Part shown: positions 1 to 7,785 of the stretch, piece after piece
Layout: every line of letters starts with the position of its first letter
Position numbering within the stretch: position 1 is the stretch's first letter
NCBI RefSeq assembly: GCF_036226365.1
Contig: NZ_CP108462.1
Location: 8,290,001 to 8,354,000, forward strand
Length of the DNA stretch: 64,000 nt
Direction: 5' to 3'
Source: Streptomyces sp. NBC_01262
GTDB taxonomy: Bacteria; Actinomycetota; Actinomycetes; Streptomycetales; Streptomycetaceae
Program-made: the position numbers and the translations under genes
Notes under the pieces: generated by a model
What the model was told of the DNA's origin: nothing
The model's database searches: none
The model's input: the letters and a program-made list of their open reading frames with translations, nothing else

Positions 1-1722
1 CTTGAGGACGGCCGGGTCGTGGGCGACGATCGTGACGGGGACGTCCCGGCTGGCGTGGGTGCCCGAGACCGTGGTGTTGGGCTGGTGGTCGCCGAGGAAG
101 ACCAGCACGGTGTTCTTGTCGCCGTACTTCGTCACGTAGTCGATGAGGTTGCTCACCGAGTACTCGATGGACTGGCCGTACGCGGCCTGCACGTCCTTGG
201 CGTGCTGCCACACCTTCACCGGGTCCGCGCCCGCCTGCCGGATGGCGTTGAAGACGGTGCCGTCACCGATCTGGTCCCAGCCGATCGTCCGGGGGAGAGG
301 GGCCCAGGGGTTGTGGCTGGAGGTGAGGATCATCATCGACATCAGCGGCTTGTCCTGCTTCTTGCCGGCCTCCAGTCGCTGGTACGCCTCCAGGGTGTAC
401 TGGTCGGGCATGGTCGACCAGCTGAACTTCGGGCCCTGGTAGCCGAGTTGCGAGGCGTTGTAGATCTTGTCGAGGTCGTAGAACTTTCCCTCCGGCCAGG
501 CCCGCTGAACGCCCGGCATGATGCCGACCGTCCGCCAGGCGCCGGTCTTGGCGAAGGCACCGGTGAGGGACATGCGGTCGCTTCCGGTGATGGTGTTGTA
601 GCGCTGCTGGTTGTTGATCCACAGGCCCGACATGAAGGTGGAGTGGCCCAGCCAGCTTCCGGCGCCGTATGTCGACGAGGTGAGCCAGCCGCTCTTGGAG
701 GCGAAACCGGCCGCGTTGAGCTGCTTGGTGCCGGCGGCGAGCGCCGCGTCGACCCCCGGGGCCTCCACCGGGTCCTCGATGGCGCTGCGGCCGTAGCTCT
801 CGATGAAGGTGAAGATGACGTTCTTGCCGCGCAGCCCGGTGAGCAGCTGGTCGGACGGGGTGTCGGCGAACTTGTCGACGGCGGCCTGCTTGGCGAACAC
901 CACATCGTCCCGGCGGGTCTGGTTCACCTGGTCCACCCGGCTCCTGACGGCCGAGGTGGCGCTCCGTGAGGCGACGGGCGCACCGGCGATCTGCAGGCCG
1001 AGCGTGGCGCACACGATCCAGGCCGTCCCGGCCACCAGGGCGCCCCGGTTGGCCCTGACGCGGTGGCGTACCAGGACATTGCTCAGGCGGACGACCGCCA
1101 GCGCCATCACGGTGGGCACGGCCAGGACGAGCAGCACGGCCACGACGGCGACGCCGATCGCCGCGACCTGGCCGATCGAGTCCTTCAGGAAGGACTCGGC
1201 GTCGCTGAACAGCATCCAGTCGAGCATCGGGTTGAAGCGCCGGTCGAGTTGTGAGTAATAGCCCATGTCCACGGCGTTGAGGATGGCCGTCAGGCCGATG
1301 ACCACCCCGCCGAGCGCCGCCGCCACCCGCCGGAGCCTCGGCGGCAGCACGAGCAGCAGCGCGGCGCCGAGCACCGCCTCCGCGGGTATGCGTATGAACC
1401 TGCCGGGAGTGAGAAGCGGGAGCTGGTTCGGCATCAGCAGGGCGAAGTACACCAGCACGGCGGCCAGTCCGGTCGTTCCCCACGACACGGCCCGCGCGGT
1501 GGACGGGTACCTCTCGCGCCAGCCGCGCCAGATCTGCCAACGCCGCCTGTCCTTGGCGGCGGGGGCGGCCGGGGTGTCCGGACTGTCCGGACTATCCGGA
1601 CCGTCCGGCGTCGGGTTCGTCTCCGCCTCCGCCGCTGCCTCCGGCTCCGTGGCTGCCGTGGCTGTCTCTGCTGAGTCCGTGTCCGTGTTCAACCCGAAGG
1701 TCCTTCCGTGCAAAAAGCCCAT
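1..1722 (-). CDS. LTA-synthase-like sulfatase-family membrane protein (3' end cut by window edge)
   Basis: 574 codons are open from ATG at 1722 to the window edge without a stop, so the C-terminus is missing. Residues 1-60 are acidic and Pro/Ser/Asp-rich with a DSPDSPD repeat and are probably cytoplasmic. Several hydrophobic segments follow (about residues 80-250), then a large extracytoplasmic catalytic domain. Alkaline-phosphatase-superfamily marks are ESYGRS (about 305), GSWLGHSTFMSG (about 354, where the nucleophilic Ser/Thr is expected) and FLGDHQP (about 545, metal-binding Asp and His). In LtaS-type enzymes this fold transfers or cleaves phosphoglycerol groups of anionic cell-wall polymers. 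Family membership is clear; the true substrate in this organism cannot be read from sequence. Confidence 0.85.
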   Translation of the reverse strand, partial: MGFLHGRTFGLNTDTDSAETATAATEPEAAAEAETNPTPDGPDSPDSPDTPAAPAAKDRRRWQIWRGWRERYPSTARAVSWGTTGLAAVLVYFALLMPNQLPLLTPGRFIRIPAEAVLGAALLLVLPPRLRRVAAALGGVVIGLTAILNAVDMGYYSQLDRRFNPMLDWMLFSDAESFLKDSIGQVAAIGVAVVAVLLVLAVPTVMALAVVRLSNVLVRHRVRANRGALVAGTAWIVCATLGLQIAGAPVASRSATSAVRSRVDQVNQTRRDDVVFAKQAAVDKFADTPSDQLLTGLRGKNVIFTFIESYGRSAIEDPVEAPGVDAALAAGTKQLNAAGFASKSGWLTSSTYGAGSWLGHSTFMSGLWINNQQRYNTITGSDRMSLTGAFAKTGAWRTVGIMPGVQRAWPEGKFYDLDKIYNASQLGYQGPKFSWSTMPDQYTLEAYQRLEAGKKQDKPLMSMMILTSSHNPWAPLPRTIGWDQIGDGTVFNAIRQAGADPVKVWQHAKDVQAAYGQSIEYSVSNLIDYVTKYGDKNTVLVFLGDHQPNTTVSGTHASRDVPVTIVAHDPAVLK

Positions 1723-1863
1723 TGGTCCGCACTCACGCCTACGGCTCTCCGGCGGATTCGGTTCACACACTGCCAGCTCAGCCGGGTAAAGGTCAGGTCA
1801 GGAAAAGAGCCGCCATAAGAACTGCCTGTGCATGACAATGATGAAAACGGGAGGGAACGAGCT

Positions 1864-2676
1864 ATGACCGGCGTCGGCACCACCTTCTACGGCCCCGCGA
1901 GCTGGGAAGGGCCGCCGCGCCGCCACGGCCCCGTCGCCCGGGTCGCCGCGCTGTCCGATGTGCACGGCAACATCCCGGCGTTGGAGGCCGTGCTGGCCGA
2001 ACCGGATGTCGCCGGCGCCGATCTGATCGTCCTGTGCGGGGACCTGACCTGGGGGCCCGAACCGCAGCAGACCTATGAGCGGATCGCCGCCCTGGGCGAG
2101 CGAGCCCTGTGCGTACGCGGCAACGGCGACCGCTACACCATGGAGATCGCCGCCGGCACCACCGCGCCCGCCGCCCCCCGGCAGTCCTGGATCCCCGCCC
2201 AGCACTCACCCGACGCCATGGCCTTCCTCGCCCGCGTCCCCTTCAGCCTCCTCGTCGAGGTCCACGGACTCGGCCCGGTGCTCTTCTGCCACGGCTCACC
2301 GCGCAGCGACCACGAACTGGTCACCCCCGCAACGCCATCCGCGCGCTTCGCCGAACTGGCCGGCTCCCTCGACGCCCCCACCCTCGTCACCGGCCACACC
2401 CACCTCCAGTTCGACCGTGCCGTCGCCGGCCACCGCAGCGTCGGCCCCGGCAGCGTCGGCCTCCCCTACCACCACGGCCAACCCGGCACCGCCTACTGGG
2501 CCCTCCTCGGCCCCGGCATCCAGCTCCGGTCCACCCGCTACGACGTCTCCGCCGCCATCACCCGCGCCCAGGGCACGGGCGACCCCGGCGCCGACACGTT
2601 CGTTGCCACGCTGCTCCGGCCGCCCACGCCCGAGGAGATCATCGAGGACGCCGAGACCCGGGTCTTCGCCAACTGA
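1864..2676 (+). CDS. Calcineurin-like metallophosphoesterase (YfcE/MJ0936-type)
   Basis: This 270-residue protein carries the ordered metal ligands of small bacterial phosphodiesterases: SDVHGN (about residue 31), CGDLTWGP (about 60), RGNGD (in place of GNHD, about 87), FCHGSP (about 143) and GHTHLQFDR near the C-terminal third. It has no signal peptide and is expected to be a cytoplasmic two-metal phosphoesterase; the substrate is unknown. ATG at 1864 is chosen over an in-frame ATG at 1828 because GGGAGG lies 8 nt before it. It stands alone, followed after 17 nt by an unrelated gene on the same strand, so co-transcription is possible. Confidence 0.85.
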   Translation: MTGVGTTFYGPASWEGPPRRHGPVARVAALSDVHGNIPALEAVLAEPDVAGADLIVLCGDLTWGPEPQQTYERIAALGERALCVRGNGDRYTMEIAAGTTAPAAPRQSWIPAQHSPDAMAFLARVPFSLLVEVHGLGPVLFCHGSPRSDHELVTPATPSARFAELAGSLDAPTLVTGHTHLQFDRAVAGHRSVGPGSVGLPYHHGQPGTAYWALLGPGIQLRSTRYDVSAAITRAQGTGDPGADTFVATLLRPPTPEEIIEDAETRVFAN

Positions 2677-2693
2677 GGCCTAGTCTCGGACCC

Positions 2694-3299
2694 ATGGACG
2701 AACTCGACGGAGTGGAGATCATCGCCTTCGCGGACGCCGAGGCGTTCGAGGGCTGGCTGGCCGGGAACCACACGCGCCAGGAGGGCGTGTGGATCAAGGT
2801 GGCGAAGAAGAAGTCCGGCATCGCGACGGTCACCGATGACGAAATGGTCGACATCGGGCTGTGCTACGGCTGGATCTCCGGGCAGCGGAGGTCCCTGGAC
2901 GAGCGGTACTACCTCCAGAAGTACGTGCCGCGCCGCCCCAGGAGCCTGTGGTCGCAGGTGAACGTGGACAAGGTCGCGGCGCTGACGGCCGCCGGCCGGA
3001 TGCGCGAACCCGGGCTGGCGGAGGTCCGCAGGGCGCAGGAGGACGGGCGGTGGGAGCAGGCGTACGAGTCGCAGAAGGCGGCGACGGTGCCGGCCGATCT
3101 CGCGGTGGCGCTCGACGCCGACCCGCGGGCCAGGAAGGCGTTCGAGGCGCTCGACAAGACCGGCCGCTACCAGCTGATCCTGCCGCTGCTTCAGGCGCGT
3201 ACGCCGAAGACCATGCGGGCACGGCTCGACAAGGCCCTCAGCACTCTTGTGCCTCCGGCACCTCCGGCACCTCCGGCACCTCCGACACATGGGCGCTGA
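2694..3299 (+). CDS. YdeI/OmpD-associated family protein
   Basis: The 201-residue protein matches the YdeI family: an N-terminal FADAEAFEGWLAGNH stretch, then DDEMVDIGLCYGWISG and the conserved basic segment KYVPRRPRSLWS. A C-terminal helical half ends in AFEALDKTGRYQLILPLL. The family is widespread and has no firmly established biochemical role. ATG at 2694 gives the family N-terminus. The last residues are a Pro-Pro-Ala repeat produced by a 9-bp tandem repeat, and the final 62 bp overlap the end of the opposing gene, so both C-termini are encoded by the same repeat. Confidence 0.8.
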   Translation: MDELDGVEIIAFADAEAFEGWLAGNHTRQEGVWIKVAKKKSGIATVTDDEMVDIGLCYGWISGQRRSLDERYYLQKYVPRRPRSLWSQVNVDKVAALTAAGRMREPGLAEVRRAQEDGRWEQAYESQKAATVPADLAVALDADPRARKAFEALDKTGRYQLILPLLQARTPKTMRARLDKALSTLVPPAPPAPPAPPTHGR

Positions 3300-3654
3300 C
3301 GATCCGCCAGCCGGCGGGGAAGCGCGCCCAGACCTGGGTCTGGCGGCCGGTGGCGGCGCCGCCGGGGTAGGAGAAGAGCGTGGTGACCACCGCGAAACCG
3401 GTGCCGAAGGCGTTGATCCGGGTGTCGAAGAGGGTGCGGCCCGGCGGCAGCGGGGGCTGGCGCCGCCGCCAGGCGCGGATCTCGTCGGCACCGCTCTGGC
3501 GGTCGGCGATGCCGAAGCGGACAGTGCCGGGGGAGTCGTGAAAGGCGTCGGCGACGGCTTCCTGGTCGTCCTTGACGAGGGCTTCCTCGTACGCGGCGAA
3601 GGCCGCCGCCACTTCGGCGACGGTCTCCGGCAGGTCCAGGTCCAGGTCCGTCAC
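3238..3654 (-). CDS. AtzH/HpxZ-like NTF2-fold protein
   Basis: From GTG at 3654 this is a 138-residue SnoaL/NTF2-fold protein. It shows the DUF3225 (AtzH, HpxZ) pattern: AAFAAYEEALVKDDQEAV, then DSPGTVRFGIADRQSGADEIRAWR, and TLFSYPGGAATGRQTQVW. In other bacteria such proteins sit with cyanuric acid/biuret (AtzH) or oxalurate (HpxZ) catabolism genes; their exact chemistry is poorly defined. The start overlaps the stop of the upstream permease as GTGA, implying translational coupling. That places it last in a permease-hydrolase operon, consistent with a role in degrading an N-rich carbonyl compound. Its C-terminus is encoded in the 9-bp tandem repeat. Confidence 0.75.
   Translation of the reverse strand: MTDLDLDLPETVAEVAAAFAAYEEALVKDDQEAVADAFHDSPGTVRFGIADRQSGADEIRAWRRRQPPLPPGRTLFDTRINAFGTGFAVVTTLFSYPGGAATGRQTQVWARFPAGWRIVSAHVSEVPEVPEVPEAQEC
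3252..3287. repeat. Four tandem copies of a 9-bp unit in a convergent gene overlap
   Basis: CCTCCGGCA is repeated three times, followed by a variant copy CCTCCGACA. On the plus strand it encodes Pro-Pro-Ala units at the end of the YdeI-family protein. On the minus strand it encodes Val-Pro-Glu units at the end of the AtzH-like protein. The unit is a multiple of three, so copy-number change would lengthen or shorten both tails without a frameshift. Confidence 0.9.
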
Positions 3655-5291
3655 GCCGCCGGCTCCGCCGCCGTGGCGGGAGCGGCAGCGGCCGGGCCGC
3701 CGTGCAGCCGCTCCAGTTCCAGCTCCTCCGCGTCGGGGACGCGGGCCTCGGGCCGGGTGAGGGCGAAGGCGCCGCACAGGACGGCCGCGAACAGATAGCC
3801 CAGGGACACGCCGCCGCTCTCGTTCCAGCCCACCTGCGGGGCGTGGATCAGCCCGACGAAGGACAGCAGGGCGCCCACCAGGGCCACCACCCCGGCCGGC
3901 ACGAACCGTTTGTCGATGACGAAGGCGACCAGCGCCCCGAAGACCAGGCCCGCCAGGATCGCGCCCTGCCCGAGCACCATCAGCCCGTGGTAGACCACCC
4001 CGGCGGACTCCAGGTTGGCCTCACCCACCTTCGCCGCACTGGTACCGGCCGCCGCCAGGGCGTTGTCCATCTGGCCGACGGCCCACGACGCCAGGTTGGG
4101 GATCAGCGCGGCCACCACCGCCGCCGCGTGCGCCTTCGGCGAGAACTGGAACGCCTGGGCCCCGATGAGCAGTCCGATGTAGAGCAGGATCGGCACGATC
4201 GCGGCCACCGGGAAGACCGCCCCGAGCAGCCCGAACATGCCCAGGAAGCACATCAGCGCGATCACCGCGCCCGTGGCCAGCGAGTAGCCCGTACGCCCGC
4301 CCGCCTTCTTCCAGCCCGGGTGGCCGACGTACACCGCGGGAGGGAAGGGCGAGCCCAGCGCCGAGCCGATGACCGCGCCCGCGCCGTCGGCGAGCAGCAC
4401 CGAGCGCAGGTTGTACGAGTCGCCGGCGGCCGCCGCGCTCTCGACGTTCGTCATGCCCTCGGTGAAGTTGTAGACGCCCAGCGGGATTGCGGTGGCCAGC
4501 AGCGGAGCGGTGTCGCCCAGGCCCGAGAACAGCGTGCCGAAGTGGAAGCCGGGCAGCGCGAAGGTGATGTCACCGGCCGCCGCCGAGACCTCGGACCCGG
4601 ACATCGCCCCGCCGGCCCAGCCGATCGCCGTGCCCACCAGCAGCGCGGCGAGGCCGATGGGGATGTTGCCGGGCAGCCGGATGTCGGTCATCAGGCCGAT
4701 CAGAAGCAGCAGCAGGACCGGCAGCGCGATCCACAGCTTGTCCCACATCTGCCCGGCCGGCCGCATCGAGATGAAAGAGATCGAGATACCGGCCAGCGTG
4801 CCCAGCAGCGCCGCGCGGGGCGCGTAGCGGCGGATGTACGGACCGACGAAGGCGCCGATGAGCACGATCACGCCGATGATGAACGCCCAGGCCACCCCCG
4901 CCTTCCAGGCCAGCAGCGGGTCCTTGGTCTTCAGATAGACCGGGAGCATGATGACGAACACCACGATGAACATGTGCGGCACGCTCGGCCCGTAGGGCAG
5001 CGCCGTGACGTCGGGTCTGCCCTCGCGCAGGGCGAGGCGGCGGCCCAGGACGGCGTAGTAGACGTTGCCGACGATCAGCGCGATGCCGAGCGCGGGCAGG
5101 ATCGTGTGGAAGACGTCGTGCCCGCGCAGATGCAGCACGCCCAGACACAGCCCGGTCAGGGTCAGCACGTTCACCAGGACGTTGACGCCGAGGCCGAAGA
5201 ACGCGTTGGTGTCGCCCCGCACCCACAGGGGGAGGGACAGGGAGGTGCTGTCGGGGTGCTCGGGGGCTGGATTGCGGCGGAAAGCGAGCAT
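3651..5291 (-). CDS. NCS2-type xanthine/uracil/nucleobase permease family transporter
   Basis: A 546-residue integral membrane protein with about 12-14 hydrophobic segments. Family signatures include an N-terminal LPLWVRGDTNAFFGLGVNV, the segment GRRLALREGRPDVTALPYGP and the conserved NFTEGMTNVESAAAAGDSYN. These place it with proton-driven nucleobase and related permeases. It lies between two amidohydrolase genes upstream and an AtzH-like gene that overlaps its stop, so it most likely imports the N-rich substrate of that pathway (biuret, triuret, cyanurate or a ureide). This substrate is inferred from context only. GAAGGGTGA lies 8 nt before the ATG. The C-terminal 20 residues are Ala/Pro/Glu-rich and unlikely to be functional. 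Confidence 0.8.
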   Translation of the reverse strand: MLAFRRNPAPEHPDSTSLSLPLWVRGDTNAFFGLGVNVLVNVLTLTGLCLGVLHLRGHDVFHTILPALGIALIVGNVYYAVLGRRLALREGRPDVTALPYGPSVPHMFIVVFVIMLPVYLKTKDPLLAWKAGVAWAFIIGVIVLIGAFVGPYIRRYAPRAALLGTLAGISISFISMRPAGQMWDKLWIALPVLLLLLIGLMTDIRLPGNIPIGLAALLVGTAIGWAGGAMSGSEVSAAAGDITFALPGFHFGTLFSGLGDTAPLLATAIPLGVYNFTEGMTNVESAAAAGDSYNLRSVLLADGAGAVIGSALGSPFPPAVYVGHPGWKKAGGRTGYSLATGAVIALMCFLGMFGLLGAVFPVAAIVPILLYIGLLIGAQAFQFSPKAHAAAVVAALIPNLASWAVGQMDNALAAAGTSAAKVGEANLESAGVVYHGLMVLGQGAILAGLVFGALVAFVIDKRFVPAGVVALVGALLSFVGLIHAPQVGWNESGGVSLGYLFAAVLCGAFALTRPEARVPDAEELELERLHGGPAAAAPATAAEPAA

Positions 5292-5351
5292 GGCGGAATC
5301 ACCCTTCGTGCGGGTGGAGCGGCGGAGGTGCTCGGGGTCGGGCAGGTCAGG

Positions 5352-6068
5352 TCAGGACAGTTGGGGTGCCACGGGGGCGGGCATTACGGGGGCCAGCGCG
5401 GCCAGGAACGCCGCAGACTCCGCAATCCAGCCGAAGATGCCGCCCTGGGCGGCGACCATCTCCAGCCCCGCGCGCTGGAACTGCGGGAAGTACGAGCCCA
5501 CGCAGTCCGACAGCACCAGGCACTCGTACCCGCGGTCGTTGGCCTCGCGGACGGTGGTGTGCACGCACACCTCGGTGGTGACGCCCGTGACGACCAGGCT
5601 GCGAATGCCGCGGGAGGCGAGCAGCTCGCCGAACTCCGTGGCGTAGAAGGCGCCCTTGCCCGGTTTGTCGATGACCGGTTCACCGGCGACCGGGTACAGC
5701 TCCTCGATGATGTCGTGGCCCTCCTCGCCGCGCACCAGGATGCGGCCCTTCGGCCCCGGGTCGCCGATCCGCAGGCTGGGGCTGCCCCGCAGGAGCTTGC
5801 TCGGCGGGCAGTCGGACAGGTCGGGAAGATGCCCCTCGCGGGTGTGCACGACGGTCATGCCGATCGCCCGGCACGCGCCGAGCACCGCCCTCAACGGGGC
5901 GATGGTGCGCCGCAGTTCGTTCACGTCGTTGCCCAGGCTCTCGCCGAATCCACCGGGTTCGAGGAAGTCCCGCTGCATGTCGATGAGGACGAGTGCCGTG
6001 GCGAAGGGGTCGAAGGAGAACGGGTAGGGAGCGGCGTCGACTTGAAGCGGTGGCGGGACAGTTGCCAT
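5352..6068 (-). CDS. Isochorismatase-fold cysteine hydrolase (triuret/biuret hydrolase type)
   Basis: A 238-residue cysteine amidohydrolase. The catalytic triad of the superfamily is visible: Asp in VLIDMQRDF (about residue 30), Lys in DKPGKGAFY (about 138) and the nucleophilic Cys in GVTTEVCVHTT (about 171). The HTREGH and GRILVRGE segments and the long REANDRGYECLVLSDC match the biuret/triuret hydrolase branch better than isochorismatases. Enzymes of this group release ammonia from N-carbamoyl compounds. It is followed by the permease gene and preceded by a second, diverged hydrolase, so the pair may act in sequence. GAAGGATGG precedes the ATG. Exact substrate is inferred. Confidence 0.75.
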   Translation of the reverse strand: MATVPPPLQVDAAPYPFSFDPFATALVLIDMQRDFLEPGGFGESLGNDVNELRRTIAPLRAVLGACRAIGMTVVHTREGHLPDLSDCPPSKLLRGSPSLRIGDPGPKGRILVRGEEGHDIIEELYPVAGEPVIDKPGKGAFYATEFGELLASRGIRSLVVTGVTTEVCVHTTVREANDRGYECLVLSDCVGSYFPQFQRAGLEMVAAQGGIFGWIAESAAFLAALAPVMPAPVAPQLS

Positions 6069-6128
6069 CTGCGGCCATCCTTCGGTCAGGCGTGGCGTGG
6101 CGGGGCTGTGGCGTGGCTGTGGCAGGGC

Positions 6129-6851
6129 TTACGGCGCGGCCGGGACCGGGACCGTCGTCGCCGCGATCAGCTCCTCGGAGGTGGAGACGCAGCCGAAGAC
6201 GCCGCCCTGCATGGTGACCATGTGCAGCGCGGCCTCGTGATTGGCCGGATCGGTGGCACCCGTGCAGTCGGAGAGGATCAGGCACTCGTACCCGCGGTCG
6301 TTGGCCTCGCGCATCGTGGTGTGCACGCACACGTCGGTGGTGATGCCGGTGAGCACCAGATGGGTGATGCCCCGGTTGCGCAGCACCAGGTCCAGGTTGG
6401 TCGCGTAGAACGCCCCCTTGCCCGGCTTGTCCACGATCACCTCCCCGGGAACGGGGGCCACTTCGGATACGATCTCCCAGCCCGGTTCCCCCCGGACCAG
6501 AATCCGCCCGCACGGCCCGGCGCCGCCGATCTCCGCCCCGATCCGCGCCGACCGCCACCGCTTGTTCGCCGGCAGGTCCGCCAGATCCGGACTGTGCCCC
6601 TCCCGCGTGTGGACCACCAGCATCCCCGTACTGCGCGCATGCGCCAGCAGCTTCTGCGTCGCCGGCAGTCCGGCTCTGGTCAGGGAGATGTCATAGCCCA
6701 TGGCGTCCACATAGCCGCCGGGGCCGCAGAAGTCCGTCTGCCAGTCGATGCAGAGCACCGCGACGCGGGTCGCAGGTACGGACGTGTCGTAGGGCCATGG
6801 GTAGGGATCGGCGGAAACCGGTCCCACTACGGCTTGCGCGTTCATGTCCAT
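6129..6851 (-). CDS. Isochorismatase-fold cysteine hydrolase resembling biuret amidohydrolase (BiuH)
   Basis: A 240-residue protein starting at ATG 6851 (a second ATG at 6845 is possible). It carries DPYPWPYD near the N-terminus, CIDWQTDF with the catalytic Asp, GYVDAMGYD, DLPANKRWRSARIG, DKPGKGAFY with the catalytic Lys, and GITTDVCVHTT with the nucleophilic Cys. I recall this combination as characteristic of biuret hydrolases, which convert biuret to allophanate and ammonia. It heads the minus-strand hydrolase-permease-AtzH group, with 60 nt to the next gene. No allophanate hydrolase or cyanuric acid hydrolase lies in the window. Assignment to the BiuH clade rests on motif recall, not alignment. 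Confidence 0.75.
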   Translation of the reverse strand: MDMNAQAVVGPVSADPYPWPYDTSVPATRVAVLCIDWQTDFCGPGGYVDAMGYDISLTRAGLPATQKLLAHARSTGMLVVHTREGHSPDLADLPANKRWRSARIGAEIGGAGPCGRILVRGEPGWEIVSEVAPVPGEVIVDKPGKGAFYATNLDLVLRNRGITHLVLTGITTDVCVHTTMREANDRGYECLILSDCTGATDPANHEAALHMVTMQGGVFGCVSTSEELIAATTVPVPAAP

Positions 6852-7009
6852 CGAAGCCCCAGTCGCTGGAAGCCGGGGGTGCGTGAAGGTGGCGCACGAG
6901 CTGAGAACGCGGAATGTGTACGGCTGATTATCAGCGCCCATGTTTCGCCGGGAACGTCGCGGAGTAACGGGCGGATGACGTAAGAAGACGCAAGGAGGGG
7001 GCCGGTCGG

Positions 7010-7666
7010 TCACGCCACGGCGTGCCCGCTGAAACCGGCGACGAGCGCGGCGATGTCCCGGCCGACGATCTCGGCGAAGGACCGGTCCCCGTACACGCCC
7101 GCCGCCCAGTGGCGGGCGCCCTCGCTGACCATCGACTGGGCCAGCCGCGCGAGGTGTGCGGTGTCGACGTGGCCGGGGAGCTTGCCGTCCGACTGAGCCC
7201 GCTCGAAGAGCTCGGCGAAGATGAACGAGGCCGGATCGGCCGGCTGTTCGCCCGCCAGGATGCGGTGTTCGCAGCGGTAGCCCTCGATGATCGCCTCGAT
7301 GATCAGCTCGGGTGGGTTGCGCAGCATCGCCCGTTCCATGCCGCTCAGCACCGCCTTGACGACGAGTGACACCTCGTAGGGCTTGCGCAGCAGCTCGCTC
7401 GCGGTGTGCTGGGCCGCCCGCGTCGACAGGACGCCGACCTCGAAGAGCACATCCTCCTTGCGCGGGAAGTAGAAGTAGAAGAGCGCCTTCGACACGCCCG
7501 CCGCCCGGCAGATGTCGGCGACCGTCGTGCTGCCGTACCCGTTCGCGCGCCACAGCGCCACGGCCGCCTGTACCAGCGCACGCTTCGTCTCGTGCGAGCG
7601 CGCCTGCTTGTAGGAGACTCTCCGCTGACCCTGGTCAGCGCCTCTGCCGGATGGTTCCGTTGCCAT
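7010..7666 (-). CDS. TetR-family transcriptional regulator
   Basis: A 218-residue TetR repressor. The helix-turn-helix lies at about residues 25-70: ALVQAAVALWRANGYGSTTV, then ADICRAAGVSKALFYFYFPRKEDVLFEV. The C-terminal ligand domain is all-helical and not diagnostic of an inducer. It lies between the minus-strand hydrolase/permease operon (158 nt downstream) and the divergently transcribed dehydrogenase operon (119 nt intergenic), so it could control either or both. A near-palindrome around the TTGACT box in the shared intergenic region is a candidate operator. Confidence 0.88.
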   Translation of the reverse strand: MATEPSGRGADQGQRRVSYKQARSHETKRALVQAAVALWRANGYGSTTVADICRAAGVSKALFYFYFPRKEDVLFEVGVLSTRAAQHTASELLRKPYEVSLVVKAVLSGMERAMLRNPPELIIEAIIEGYRCEHRILAGEQPADPASFIFAELFERAQSDGKLPGHVDTAHLARLAQSMVSEGARHWAAGVYGDRSFAEIVGRDIAALVAGFSGHAVA

Positions 7667-7705
7667 TGGGCGATCCTAGTGCGGCTAGTTTCCCGCCGCC
7701 AATAG

Positions 7706-7734
7706 TTGACTCGTGTCTAACTTCGGCCTAGCGT
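7706..7734 (+). promoter_or_regulatory. Predicted promoter of the dehydrogenase operon with overlapping possible operator
   Basis: TTGACT at 7706-7711 and TAGCGT at 7729-7734 are separated by 17 nt, a good fit to the main Streptomyces sigma factor. The -35 box is part of an imperfect dyad, AGTTGAC then TCGT then GTCTAACT, that the adjacent divergent TetR protein could bind. The start codon of the first operon gene is 51 nt downstream. Confidence 0.45.
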
Positions 7735-7785
7735 CGGCGGCGCGACCAACCGGGCGACCAGCCGGTCGATGCGGAGGAGAAGCTG

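Noticed and set aside
3702..6983. Very long open frame antisense to the permease and hydrolase genes
   Set aside because: It is a high-GC shadow frame: Arg/Gly/Asp-rich translation, no domain, and it lies opposite three genes with clear catalytic motifs.
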